Shown piece by piece: positions 43,622-52,851 of a stretch of DNA of 64,000 nt. Position numbers and translations under genes: made by a program. The DNA is from Azolla caroliniana (lineage: Eukaryota > Polypodiophyta): positions 2,046,001 through 2,110,000 of the forward strand of contig JBHGNT010000017.1 of assembly GCA_043228905.1 (NCBI GenBank), given 5' to 3'. The notes beneath the pieces were generated by a model. That model was not told where the DNA came from, made no database searches, and saw only the letters and a list, made by a program, of their open reading frames with translations. How positions within the stretch are numbered: position 1 is the first letter of the stretch; the number at the start of each line of letters is the position of its first letter.

Positions 43622-46600
43622 TCACTTCAATTTTGAGGAGAGGAGACGGCAGATGAGTATGCCAAGTGCAAGCCCAGCGGGATAGCCCACTATAAATGCC
43701 CACGCGGATACAAACTCATTGAACCAAATCACGATCAATTGCTGCGTTTGCCTGGCTCCGCTGCCCACATCACTAGTAGTCACATTGTTGTTGCTTGTTG
43801 TGTTGCAAGGGAGAAGAGGGTAGCCACACAGCCCCCGGTTGTTCTCGTAGCTCACATTAGTGAACCTGGTGTCGAAGTTGTTCTGCGTGGGAATGGCTCC
43901 TTCCAGTTGGTTATGGGCGAGGTTGAGGCTAGAGAGGCTGCCCAGAGACGTGAGATCTTGCGGGATGCCACCGCTGAGCTGGTTGTACGACAGGTCCAAC
44001 TCCTCCAAATGCATCAGCTTGCCGAATGTAGCCGTAGGTATAGTGCCGCTGATTCGGTTGTGGGACAGGTTGGCCCCTGTCAAACCCTGCAGCTCCCCGA
44101 AGCTCTCCGGAATTTCGCCTTCCAGATCGTTCATGGACACATCAAAGTAGATCCGTGCACTCAGCACATACTCAAGAATGTAGACAGTGTTCTTCAGCGT
44201 GACAGGCACCTCTTCGTAGAGGGTCTTCTGGTTACTGTCTGCGGTTTGATTGAGCTTGAAGTAGAAGAGGTACGTGAGAGTCGCAGGGAAGTGACCGCCG
44301 AAGCGATTGTTGGAGAGGTCCAGTGCCTGCAGACTGGGAAGCTTCCAAACCCAACCCGGGATGTCTCCGCTAAGCCGGTTGTAGCTCACTGACAGTACCC
44401 TGAGGTTGGATAAACCAGTGATGTCAGGCGTAGTAGTATTGCCTAAGGATCCGGTGAGATATTTGTTCCTCTGCACATCAAAGATGATCAGTGCCTTACT
44501 CTCTGTTAGGCCAGCAGGTAACCCCCCTTCCAAAGCATTTTCATAGACACTAAAACTCTCGAGGCTGGGCATCTTGGACAGATCCAAGCTCTCTATCTTC
44601 CCAGTCAAATTGTTTTGAAACAGACGTAAGACCTGAAGAGCCGTAAGGTTACGTAAATGGTCAACAGGGAGGATCCCTTGCAGGTTATTTTTGGAGAGGT
44701 CTAATCTCCGCAGCTTTGTCAATGCGCCGATTTCAGGAGGAATGTTTCCAGAAAGCTTGTTGTTGTTTAATGTTAAGGACTCCGTGTTTATTAGGCGGCT
44801 GACAGATGAAGGAATGCTTCCGGTGAGGTTGTTGTGTCCAAGATCTAGGTTCGTGAGACCTTCCAAGCTCCCCAAGCACGCTGGTATAGTGCCCTGCAAG
44901 TTGTTGGAAACCAAAACTAGCGTCTGCAGGCTTGTGATGCCACAAATGGAGGAAGATATGGATCCTTCTAGAGCATTGCCTCCGAGATTTAGAGTAGTGA
45001 CGGTGTTGTGTTGTGCCAGGCCTTGGAGTAGTTGTTCTGGGATTGTTCCAGTCAGATTATTAGAACCGACGCTGAGTAGTTCCACGTTGGGAAGCTGGCC
45101 AAGCTGTGGTGGGATAGATCCTGTTAAGCGGTTATACGAGAGGTTCAGATATGTCAGCTGTGGAAAATTCCAGTTCAACTCAGAGGGGAAGGTATCGACC
45201 ATGCTGCAATAAGACAGATCCAAGTATTGAAGCTGCGTTAAATTTTGCAATACCTTCCTAGGGAAGCCCCCCTCAATATGGCTGAGCTGCCATGCCAGCG
45301 TTTGCAGGTTTGCCATTCTACCGAAACACTCAGGTATGCTCCCTGTAAGACCCTGGGATACGGGGTATCCTGGTGGAAGGTAGTTGAAGAAACCAGATTC
45401 CTGCATCCATCCCACATCGAACCACACCATTTGGGTACAGTTGCAAAGCTCAACGGGAACTGGACCCTCAAGATTGGCCGTAAAGAGAGAGAGTACCTGG
45501 AGGTTTATGAGCATTCCCAGCTCACTGGGGATGGAACCCCTTAGAGGGTTGAACCCTAACCGGAGTTGGGTGAGTTGTGAGCAGCTAGAGAGTGTGGCCG
45601 GTATCTTGCCTGTCAGGTTGTTGCTCTGGAGGGCCAAGGTCAGTAGCTGGGTGAGGTTCCCGAGGCTATCAGGGATGGGGCCTTCCAGGCTTGTGTGAGA
45701 GAGATCCAGATGCTGCAGAGAGGTACAGGTGCCTACAGAAGCAGGAATGTGGCCAGTGAGATTTATGCCATCTATGTACATGTCTTCGATGGTAGATCCA
45801 GCAGCACTACAGAAGCCAAAACTGGATGGCAGTGACCCGTGGAGCTTGTAGGGGCGTGGATCGTAGGGATCACTATCCACGGTCTCTACCACATTAAGAT
45901 CTTCGATAACAAGTGTTTGAAGGTGAGGAAGCTGCCAAATGGATGGGGGGATGGAGCCTTGTAGACCCGTGGTAGACAAAATCAAGGCCTGTAGCTGGGT
46001 GAGGTTGCCGAGGCTAGAAGGGATGGAACCCTCGAGGTTTGTGATAGAGAGATCCAGATTCTGCAGAGAGGCACAGGTGCCAATAGAAGCAGGAATGTGG
46101 CCAGTGAGATTTATGCCATCTATGTACATGTCTTCGATGGTAGATCCAGCAGCGCTACAGAAACCAAAAGTGGATGGCAGTGACCCGTGGAGCTTGTAGG
46201 GGCGTGGATCATAGGGATTATTATCCACGGTCTCTACCACATTAACATCTTGGATAACAAGTGTTTGGAGGTGAGGAAGCTGCCAAATGGATGGGGGGAT
46301 GGAGCCTTGTAGACCCGTGGTAGACAAAATCAAGGCCTGTAGCTGGGTGAGGTTGCCGAGGCTAGAAGGGATGGAACCCTCGAGGTTTGTGATAGAGAGA
46401 TCCAGATTCTGCAGAGAGGCACAGGTGCCAATAGAAGTAGGAATGTGGCCAGTGAGATTTATGCCATCTATGTACATGTCTTCGATGGTAGATCCAGCAG
46501 CGCTACAGAAACCAAAAGTGGATGGCAGTGACCCGTGGAGCTTGTAGGGGCGTGGATCGTAGGGATTATTATCCACGGTCTCTATCACATTAAGATCTTG

Positions 46601-47506
46601 GATTACCAGCGTTTGGAGGTGAGGAAGCTGCCAAATGGATGGGGGGATGGAACCTTGTAGACCCGCGACAGTCAAGGACAAGATCTGCAACTGTTGGCAA
46701 TCTCCCAAGGAAGAGGGAAAGGATGCCCCGGATGCATCAAGGCCAAACAGTACAAACGCCTCAATGGTAGCACAGAAAGAGAAATTAGCAGTCGCTGGAA
46801 AAGAGGTGGGCGAGATGCTGAGAAGTGGAGGTGAGGAGTCGGACCAGGTGTCAGTGATGTAGAGTTGCTGAAGAGCCGGGAGATGGGTCCACAGCTCTGG
46901 AGGAACAAGGCCGCTGAGGCCAGTGTGTCTGAGGCGCAGGGTTTGGAGGTTGGGGGAGTTGAGGATAAGGGAAGGGGGTATGTCACCAGAGAGCAGGGCG
47001 TTGTAGCTGAGGTCGAGGTATGTGAGGCTGGAGGAGTTGGGTTGTTGGGTGAAGAAGAGGGAGGAAGAGAGAGGGCCTGAGAAGTTGTTGTAGGAGAGAT
47101 CGAGAAGAGAAAGGGAAGGGAGGAGAGCCAGAGAAGGGGAGATGGAACCAGAGAGGTTGCAGGAGGAGAGGTTGAGGGAGGTGACGTGGAAGCTGTCATC
47201 ACAGAGCAGGCCGTACCAGCCGACAGTGCCGTTGGAGGGGCAGTAGGAGGGCGGTGCTGAGGTGTGGACAACATCACTATCACTAGAAGAGGTGGAGGTA
47301 GAATTGGTGGTCCAGGAGGAGAGGCAAGAAGACGGGTCGTGGGTGATGGCATCCTTGATTGTCATGAGAGCTTGTGCTTGTGCTACTGCCATTTCGGAGG
47401 AGGTGGTCGGAGAGGGAGCGGGCGCCACAACCTCCGCAGCCATTGCTGAATTGATGATGATAATAAAGATTGAGAGGAGATGGAGAGTGCACCGGAGGTT
47501 CAGCAT
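43622..47506 (-). CDS. RLP: Leucine-rich repeat receptor-like protein (no kinase)
   Basis: Intronless, 1294 residues from ATG at 47506. This start gives a signal peptide (MLNLRCTLHLLSIFIIIINS...AMAAE); the frame is open 22 codons further up but without hydrophobic start. RLPs sit in the plasma membrane and sense ligands with co-receptor kinases. The order is signal peptide, LRRNT (QALMTIKDAITHDPSSCLSSW, then the C-x-x-S...GLLCDD pair), more than 30 extracellular LRRs of the plant GxIPxxLGxLxxL type, an interrupting island (FYFKLNQTADSNQKTLYEEV), four final LRRs, a Cys-pair cap (NNRGLCGYPLLPC), an acidic/Asn-rich juxtamembrane stretch, one membrane helix (FVSAWAFIVGYPAGLALGIL) with a small-residue GxxxGxxxG pattern, and a short basic tail. 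Residues about 291-617 are three tandem copies of a 116-residue module. Confidence 0.92.
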   Translation of the reverse strand: MLNLRCTLHLLSIFIIIINSAMAAEVVAPAPSPTTSSEMAVAQAQALMTIKDAITHDPSSCLSSWTTNSTSTSSSDSDVVHTSAPPSYCPSNGTVGWYGLLCDDSFHVTSLNLSSCNLSGSISPSLALLPSLSLLDLSYNNFSGPLSSSLFFTQQPNSSSLTYLDLSYNALLSGDIPPSLILNSPNLQTLRLRHTGLSGLVPPELWTHLPALQQLYITDTWSDSSPPLLSISPTSFPATANFSFCATIEAFVLFGLDASGASFPSSLGDCQQLQILSLTVAGLQGSIPPSIWQLPHLQTLVIQDLNVIETVDNNPYDPRPYKLHGSLPSTFGFCSAAGSTIEDMYIDGINLTGHIPTSIGTCASLQNLDLSITNLEGSIPSSLGNLTQLQALILSTTGLQGSIPPSIWQLPHLQTLVIQDVNVVETVDNNPYDPRPYKLHGSLPSTFGFCSAAGSTIEDMYIDGINLTGHIPASIGTCASLQNLDLSITNLEGSIPSSLGNLTQLQALILSTTGLQGSIPPSIWQLPHLQTLVIEDLNVVETVDSDPYDPRPYKLHGSLPSSFGFCSAAGSTIEDMYIDGINLTGHIPASVGTCTSLQHLDLSHTSLEGPIPDSLGNLTQLLTLALQSNNLTGKIPATLSSCSQLTQLRLGFNPLRGSIPSELGMLINLQVLSLFTANLEGPVPVELCNCTQMVWFDVGWMQESGFFNYLPPGYPVSQGLTGSIPECFGRMANLQTLAWQLSHIEGGFPRKVLQNLTQLQYLDLSYCSMVDTFPSELNWNFPQLTYLNLSYNRLTGSIPPQLGQLPNVELLSVGSNNLTGTIPEQLLQGLAQHNTVTTLNLGGNALEGSISSSICGITSLQTLVLVSNNLQGTIPACLGSLEGLTNLDLGHNNLTGSIPSSVSRLINTESLTLNNNKLSGNIPPEIGALTKLRRLDLSKNNLQGILPVDHLRNLTALQVLRLFQNNLTGKIESLDLSKMPSLESFSVYENALEGGLPAGLTESKALIIFDVQRNKYLTGSLGNTTTPDITGLSNLRVLSVSYNRLSGDIPGWVWKLPSLQALDLSNNRFGGHFPATLTYLFYFKLNQTADSNQKTLYEEVPVTLKNTVYILEYVLSARIYFDVSMNDLEGEIPESFGELQGLTGANLSHNRISGTIPTATFGKLMHLEELDLSYNQLSGGIPQDLTSLGSLSSLNLAHNQLEGAIPTQNNFDTRFTNVSYENNRGLCGYPLLPCNTTSNNNVTTSDVGSGARQTQQLIVIWFNEFVSAWAFIVGYPAGLALGILICRLLSSKLK
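45655..46636 (-). repeat. 348-bp intragenic tandem repeat in RLP
   Basis: The copies 45941-46288 and 46289-46636 are nearly identical over 348 bp (116 codons); a third, somewhat diverged and partial copy lies at 45655-45940. The marker ATGGGGGGATGGA recurs at 45943, 46291 and 46639. Each unit encodes about five LRRs including the unusual YDPRPYKLHGSLPSTFGFCS stretch. The pseudogene at 39553-41523 has only one copy. Confidence 0.95.
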
Positions 47507-47630
47507 TGCATCACAGGAATAGGAAGGATTGTCGAAACGGTGTTGCGCTGGTTGATGAGTGTTGTGTTCCACACGATGGAGGGGAGTTAAGAGATGGAAA
47601 TTGTGGCAGAGGAGGAAACCACCAGCAGCA

Positions 47631-47774
47631 GATATAAAAATGGTGTGAGCCTTCCAATAATCTCCTCATTTGACAAGAATCTGTTGTGGTTGATAGGTCA
47701 AAGATATAAAAATGGTGTGCGTCTTCCAATAATCTCCTCATTTGACAAGAATCTGCTGTGGTTGATAGGTCAAA
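47631..47774 (-). repeat. 72-bp tandem duplication upstream of RLP
   Basis: Two copies, 47631-47702 and 47703-47774, of GATATAAAAATGGTGTG...TTGATAGGTCAAA differ at about three positions. They lie 125-270 bp upstream of the RLP start codon, i.e. in its leader or core promoter. The pseudogene upstream region has a single version. Confidence 0.85.
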
Positions 47775-47799
47775 GAAGAAGAAAATGAAGAGTCATCGA

Positions 47800-48235
47800 C
47801 AAAACATTGACAAGGGTGTCAAAACCTTGACCATCGTTACTAGTGAATTAATGATGTTCTTTCCTTTACTGACCCCATTATTTGGAAATTGAGCGTGCCA
47901 TCATCCACCTGAATTCCATCACCACCAACCAGTCCCCTTTTGATAAGCCTGACCCTGACCCACCATAGTGTAGCCAAATTAAACTTCTAAAGCATAGAGA
48001 ATTGATTCCTATCCTAGTATGCAAGATGCGGCGACAATCATACATTATTGGTTTGTTTCCGAGGAATCACCATGGACCAAGTACAGGAATTTTATGGACA
48101 TTAAAGACCGCAATTACAAAGTAGATGGACCATATCATTACAAGATCATGGAGATAATTGCTCACCATGTCCAATCTGCATAAGGACATTGAGATGCATG
48201 TCGTTAAACTTTTTTTTAGGCTCGTTTCCTTGCAA
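47800..48235. repeat. RLP-upstream segment, copy 3
   Basis: Homologous to 41760-42080 and 38230-38460 (see those entries). It also carries CATAAGGACATTGAGATG shared with copy 1. Confidence 0.7.
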
Positions 48236-49352
48236 CAACGTACCTCAAATACATAGTTCAGTCACTACTCATAGCTCAATTATGCATTTCGTTCTTATAA
48301 ACCATCTCCAAAATCATACGTGTAGTAAGATAATTATAATGGAGTTGTAACAACCAAACTCTCAACTTAAGCTCTAACTTGAAATGTTATAGTACATGGT
48401 GATCTAGCTTCTAAGGTGAGTACCATTCACCTAGATTCTTGCATAAATTAGTTGAAGTAAAACAGAAAATAATATCCCACAACACACCTCAAGTTTTGCA
48501 CAATTTAGTCGAAGTAAAACAGAAAATAATATCCAACGTATTTTTAGCTAGCGTTTAAGGTATATTGAATTGTTTAGTGTGGTTGCAGAAATCAAATGGC
48601 CTTGAAATGACAATTTAATAAAAGTTTTGCTTGAGCTCCACAACTAGTTGGTTGAAGTTTGAGCATGTGACTTTTCATAAAGCTCCATAACTAGTTGCTC
48701 CATTTTCATATTTGATAATCTAGAATACAATGACTGAAAATATCATCCAATATGTGTTAACATTTAGTGTCGTTTCCATGTTGGAAAGCATCATGCCATC
48801 AAGCACACATTCTTCATCTAAGCTCTCCTTCTCCCCAATGCAATGGACCACAACCTACACATAGATAGTAGGATTTAGGGTTAGGGTTAGGCATAGGTAT
48901 AGGTTTAATTATATGCACACAATCATACACACAAGCAAACAATATTTTCTTTTTTTATAAAAAAGATCTTTGTAAATAATGTTTTCTTAGATTCATTTAA
49001 ACAATTTGTTCAAGGTTGGTCATTAAATTGAGGTTATAATAATAATTTTATGATTGCATAAATGGATCGAGGGGTTTTAGCTTATTTGGCAAAGATTGCA
49101 TAAGGTATGCAAGTAGAGTGTCTTATTATCATACATACAATCATACACACGTATATATACAATCATATATATATACATATTAACATAAACATTTACACAG
49201 ATTCTTTAAATGATACACATATGTGTGTATTCATAAAATCAATTATACATATACACACAAACCATACATCATGTGTTCCTTGTTTACAATGTCATGGCGA
49301 ATGAATAGATACAAAAAGAGCAGAAATGGAAAAGTGTGGAGTGTGTTTGTTT
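48236..49352. other. Spacer between RLP upstream region and U1 gene
   Basis: No gene. It contains a short interstitial telomere-like TTTAGGGTTAGGGTTAGG at 48874-48891 and a CATACA/TATATA-rich stretch at about 49125-49270. A near-duplicate AGTTGAAGTAAAACAGAAAATAA-type segment occurs twice at about 48450-48535. Confidence 0.5.
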
Positions 49353-49363
49353 GTCCCACATAG
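49353..49363 (+). promoter_or_regulatory. USE of U1 snRNA gene
   Basis: GTCCCACATAG, one short of the plant USE consensus RTCCCACATCG at the end, 65 nt before the RNA start. Confidence 0.85.
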
Positions 49364-49385
49364 AGAGGACGGGGAGGAAGGGAGC

Positions 49386-49393
49386 TATAAATT
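49386..49393 (+). promoter_or_regulatory. TATA box of U1 snRNA gene
   Basis: TATAAATT, 32 nt upstream of the RNA start and 22 nt after the USE. Confidence 0.8.
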
Positions 49394-49417
49394 GAGTGCT
49401 TTGAGCGGCAGCTAAAC

Positions 49418-49582
49418 ATACTTACCTGGGCGGGGTCTATCGGTGATCAGCAAGGCCGATGGCTTAGGGCCGGCGCCTCCATTGCACTACAGGAGGGGCT
49501 GTTTGCCCTAGCATCTCCCCAATGTGGGAGAGTGCACGTCATAATTTGTGGCAGCGGGGGCTCGCGTTCGCGCGGCCCCTTT
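49418..49582 (+). ncRNA. U1: U1 spliceosomal snRNA
   Basis: 165 nt, the standard U1 length. The 5' end ATACTTACCTG is the sequence that pairs with 5' splice sites. GATCAGCAAGG forms loop I (U1-70K site; the usual GATCA-N-GAAG form is slightly changed). CCATTGCACT is loop II (U1A site). CATAATTTGTGG holds the Sm-binding site AATTTGTGG. GGGGGCTCGCG-TTCG-CGCGGCCCC is the 3' stem with UUCG loop. All functional elements are present, so the gene looks intact. It sits between the RLP upstream region and the duplicated spacer, converging with the U2 gene about 890 bp away. Confidence 0.95.
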
Positions 49583-49599
49583 CTCAATCAATCGAATCA

Positions 49600-50352
49600 A
49601 ACTCTGAATGTCTGCCCGAAAATTGGGTGTAAATGAACTACTTAATGTGTAAATGACATGGGTATACTTTAGATGTATGTGATGTAAATAACAGAAGACA
49701 GGACGGTGTAGAGGGGGGAGTACATGTATGTGATGTAAATTAGCATAGATGGGGTGGCGTCGTCATGGATGTATACAAAAGGGATAAACAAACGATAGGG
49801 TAAAGATGGAGGCAAATATATATATATATATAATAGACAGACAGAATCATGGATTGGATATGGAGGCATAAATATATGATATATCTATAGATCAGTCGGG
49901 TAGGAAGCATCACAACGCATGTCTATACACTCATGGACATGCTAGATGCCGCCAAATTCTTACCATGATACGGGCGCGGAAAATCACGGGTATACATACC
50001 CCAACCAATAGGAGGTGTAAAGAGAATGGTAAGCAAACGGGCAGTTATCTACCAGCTAGGCCTACACTACCCATTCCTTGTTTAGGTTCAGGCGCATTAG
50101 TGGCCCAATCCGAGAGTAGAGAGCGTGCGGTTGTCAAGTCTTTGCCGTGTGAATGCGACGGACTTGGTCAGATGTATATATCTATTATGACCCCTTCCCA
50201 GCTAAACACCATATTTTCCATGTCTATGTCCCATCAGTAACCTGTTGCTGTTCGGATCCCGCGCCTCAGCAATTTTACTTACACATGTTTGGCTTCCACA
50301 CAGATACATATTCCGTGCACATTCATCATCTGGTACCCCAAACGACTAGGAA
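49600..50352. repeat. Segmental-duplication spacer, copy 3
   Basis: Homologous to 42271-43022 through most of its length and to 37325-37665 in its right half. It fills the interval between the U1 3' end and the U2 3' end. The short plus frames here (49965-50240 and 50153-50455) are not genes. Confidence 0.8.
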
Positions 50353-50473
50353 GGTTCAATTAACTTATCCTACAGAAGATAAGGAATTCGGAGACACTCT
50401 CGCGTTATTTACTTATTCATCATTTATCCTTACGGGAAGAACATTTTGGTCATGATTGTAGATGGGGGGGCGC

Positions 50474-50672
50474 GCCTGTATGACCTCGGCGTCAGTGCAA
50501 TACCAAGGCGACGCACGCAGCTCCCAGAGACAGCAAGCTGCCTCGAACGGGTGCTGCCCCCCATGAAAGAAATTAGGTTAATATCATGTGGCCTTATAGA
50601 CCACGTATCAGATATTAAACTGATAAGAACAGATACTACACTTGATCTTAGCCAAAAGGCCGAGAAAGGTAT
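50474..50672 (-). ncRNA. U2: U2 spliceosomal snRNA
   Basis: The minus strand starts ATACCTTTCTCGG and runs CCTTTTGGCTAAGATCAAGT, then GTAGTA (pairs with the intron branch site), TCAGTTTAATATCTGATACG (stem IIa), GATATTAACCTAATTTCTTT (Sm region) and stems III and IV (GCCTTGGTATTGCAC...GCCGAGG). The length is about 199 nt; the 3' end is set by analogy with the family, with a few bases uncertain. The Sm-like AATTTCTTT is interrupted by C, as it also is in the pseudogene copy, so this is probably the form normal in this species. Confidence 0.93.
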
Positions 50673-50699
50673 GATTTGGGTTTTCCTTCTACTTCCATA

Positions 50700-50705
50700 C
50701 TTATA
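50700..50705 (-). promoter_or_regulatory. TATA box of U2 snRNA gene
   Basis: TATAAG (CCTATAAGTATGG) on the minus strand, 28-33 nt upstream of the U2 5' end. Confidence 0.8.
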
Positions 50706-50727
50706 GGCTGGACACTAGCAGGCTTCA

Positions 50728-50738
50728 GTATGTGGGAT
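50728..50738 (-). promoter_or_regulatory. USE of U2 snRNA gene
   Basis: ATCCCACATAC on the minus strand. The 22-nt gap to the TATA box is the same as in the U1 gene and the U2 pseudogene. A (CT)n tract (50738-50760) begins at its upstream edge. Confidence 0.85.
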
Positions 50739-50760
50739 CTCTCTCTCTCTCTCTCTCTCC

Positions 50761-51555
50761 GTTTTTAATTGCCCTTCTTTCCCACTAACTACCACACCTT
50801 CTCTTGGCGATCAATGTATGTATCTATTGATCCTTACAAGGCACATGACGTGTATTCATGACAACACAACCATACGTGTAAACTTTATTACGCTCCATTC
50901 AACATTCTTCTCCGCACATGACTTTATATATCATGGGTCTACCGACAATCTTTTATCACTCCATGAGATCGGGTATCTATTCAATTTGTTTGGATTTCTC
51001 TTATGTTTATGGATCGGAAGTTGTTTTCATGAAAACATTGTTCTTCCACTCGAGTAATAACTTATGATTATTAAATGTGTTTGGCAAAAAATGTCTAATC
51101 ACTGTGAGTGGAGGGGTGTTCTTGCTAATAATGTGATGCAGATCAGCAAAGCTTCCATGAACCCCAAATGACCAAACTACCATAAGTGTATCCTCGATTG
51201 ATGCTTGAATTGGGTTCGTAGAATAGGTCATTTCTTGCACTTTAGACCATGTGTCTTGAGAATGGTTTAACGATTCAAAGGTTCGGTTCAATTCAGTTTA
51301 GGCCAACTTCTTTAACAGGTTTGAGCTCGGTTTGGGATGGCTCAACTTGAACCAAACTGATTTGGGCCAAAGGGAGTAAGGCTTAATTGGCTTCGCTTAA
51401 CCAATTTAGGAACAAGTTGAATTCAAGTTTGGAATTTGCCAAACCGGTTAACCGGTTTCTAAAGTCGGTTAAGCCAAAACTAAACCGTTGACAATTCTAC
51501 CCACAAGTCCTTGAGCACTTCTCAAGGCAAATCACATATTCATCTCCATGGAGTA
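50761..51555. other. Spacer with AACCGGTT-rich tract
   Basis: No gene. 51270-51490 is dense in GGTTCGGTT, AACCAAACTG and CCGGTTAACCGGTTT units, close in style to 11450-11690. Function unknown. Confidence 0.4.
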
Positions 51556-52165
51556 GAATCCTATGTAAATGGTCTCTACTACAAGTCCACTTGGAAGAGC
51601 ACTTAACCTTGCTAAGTGCTTTATTGGATAAGAGTGGAGTATCAATTGTCTTTGAACTCATTTTTTATGCACAGATGTGTTTGTCTAACAAGGCTGAAGT
51701 TAAATTGATATCAGGTGCGGCACCCCAAAGAACAACAAGGATGTATGGGGTATACAAGTCATTCTCAATGTTTCATTAAAATGTTCGCCGAGAAGGTGCA
51801 ATGTTGCTTTATGGACTCCTTAAAGAGTTTAAATAGACTTGAGGAATGCACCAAACCCTTTGAATTACTAAAGGAGTGACTTGCTAGGGCAACATCCTCT
51901 GATCACCAAATTTGGAAAATGTTTCATGTGCACACAAACATGTCGAATTTCACAATAGGTACAATCTTGGTTCAATCTAGGAACAAAAAGATGGAAGTCT
52001 CTACTAGGTTTGCACGCCATCAACTAAACCTGATGGAACAAATTTATTCTACCATAGAAAAGAGTGGCACTGCAATGATCTACATTTGTCCAAAAAATAA
52101 AATTAGCTTTCCATTTCTTTTTCTATGTGGATCATCAAGCTCTATTGTGCGTAGTAAACAATAAA
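51556..52165 (+). pseudogene. Ty3/gypsy reverse transcriptase/RNase H remnant
   Basis: The plus-strand translation across stops gives an RT end (EEHLTLLSALLDKSGVSIVF, family form HL..V...L...GV) and an RNase H start (FHVHTNMSNFTIGTILVQSR, then FARHQLNLMEQIYSTIEKSG; family form HTDASDFAIGAVLSQ and ALN.AE..YSTTE.E). The frame at 51591-51779 and that at 51919-52164 are separate pieces. No LTRs were found. Confidence 0.7.
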
Positions 52166-52851
52166 TGTTCTTCTCAGGTACAAAGTCAGCCATTAATTCA
52201 GTCTAACGTTCAAGAGAAAGACCTGCCAAAAAATATATACTAAGAAATTTAATATGGTTCAAGAAAAAACGAGCTTTCTTCAAATTTCTATGATATGGCA
52301 GAAGCTTTTAAACGAAGAAAAGGAACAAGGTAAGCAGAAATGAGCGATTTTAGCGCATCTATCTGAATAATTCAGCCAAGATAAATGCCTCCTAAGCTGG
52401 TTTATTTAGATATATGAATGCGAAATAGCCCACAAAACCAGAAGAAAAGGATAAACAAAACATCTAGTGTGATTAAGCTCAAGTACCAACACATGACACA
52501 TATTAGAAAAACCCCATATGATGATGATGCAAGACCTCTAGTATTGTACTATCTCCATTGAATAATCATGCATACCATAAGTGTCAATTAATTAAAAACC
52601 TGATGATGGTGTTATCATAAACACAGCATTTTCCGAAATTGTTACCGATTATCTTCCGGCTACCATTCAGGTTTTATACAAACTAGAATAGAGTTGTAAA
52701 TTTCACCCATATTCCATCACAGATCATAATGTGGGTATCATCAATAGCCTTTTGTGTACTCAACTCCATTTTCAGAGCTTAGAAAAGCTTCCTAGCACAG
52801 GTTAACTCCACTCCCAGAGGCAAAGTGGTAGGTAAGGCAAACGTACTCAGC
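52166..52851. other. 3' flank of FLX-like gene
   Basis: No gene seen. The minus-strand FLX-like transcript should end here. AT-rich with no repeats worth noting. Confidence 0.35.

Noticed and set aside
43739-44392. 217-codon plus-strand frame opposite the RLP 3' part
   Set aside because: It is antisense to conserved LRR codons.
49107-49304. Ile/His-rich 65-codon frame
   Set aside because: Translation of a CATA/TATA simple repeat.
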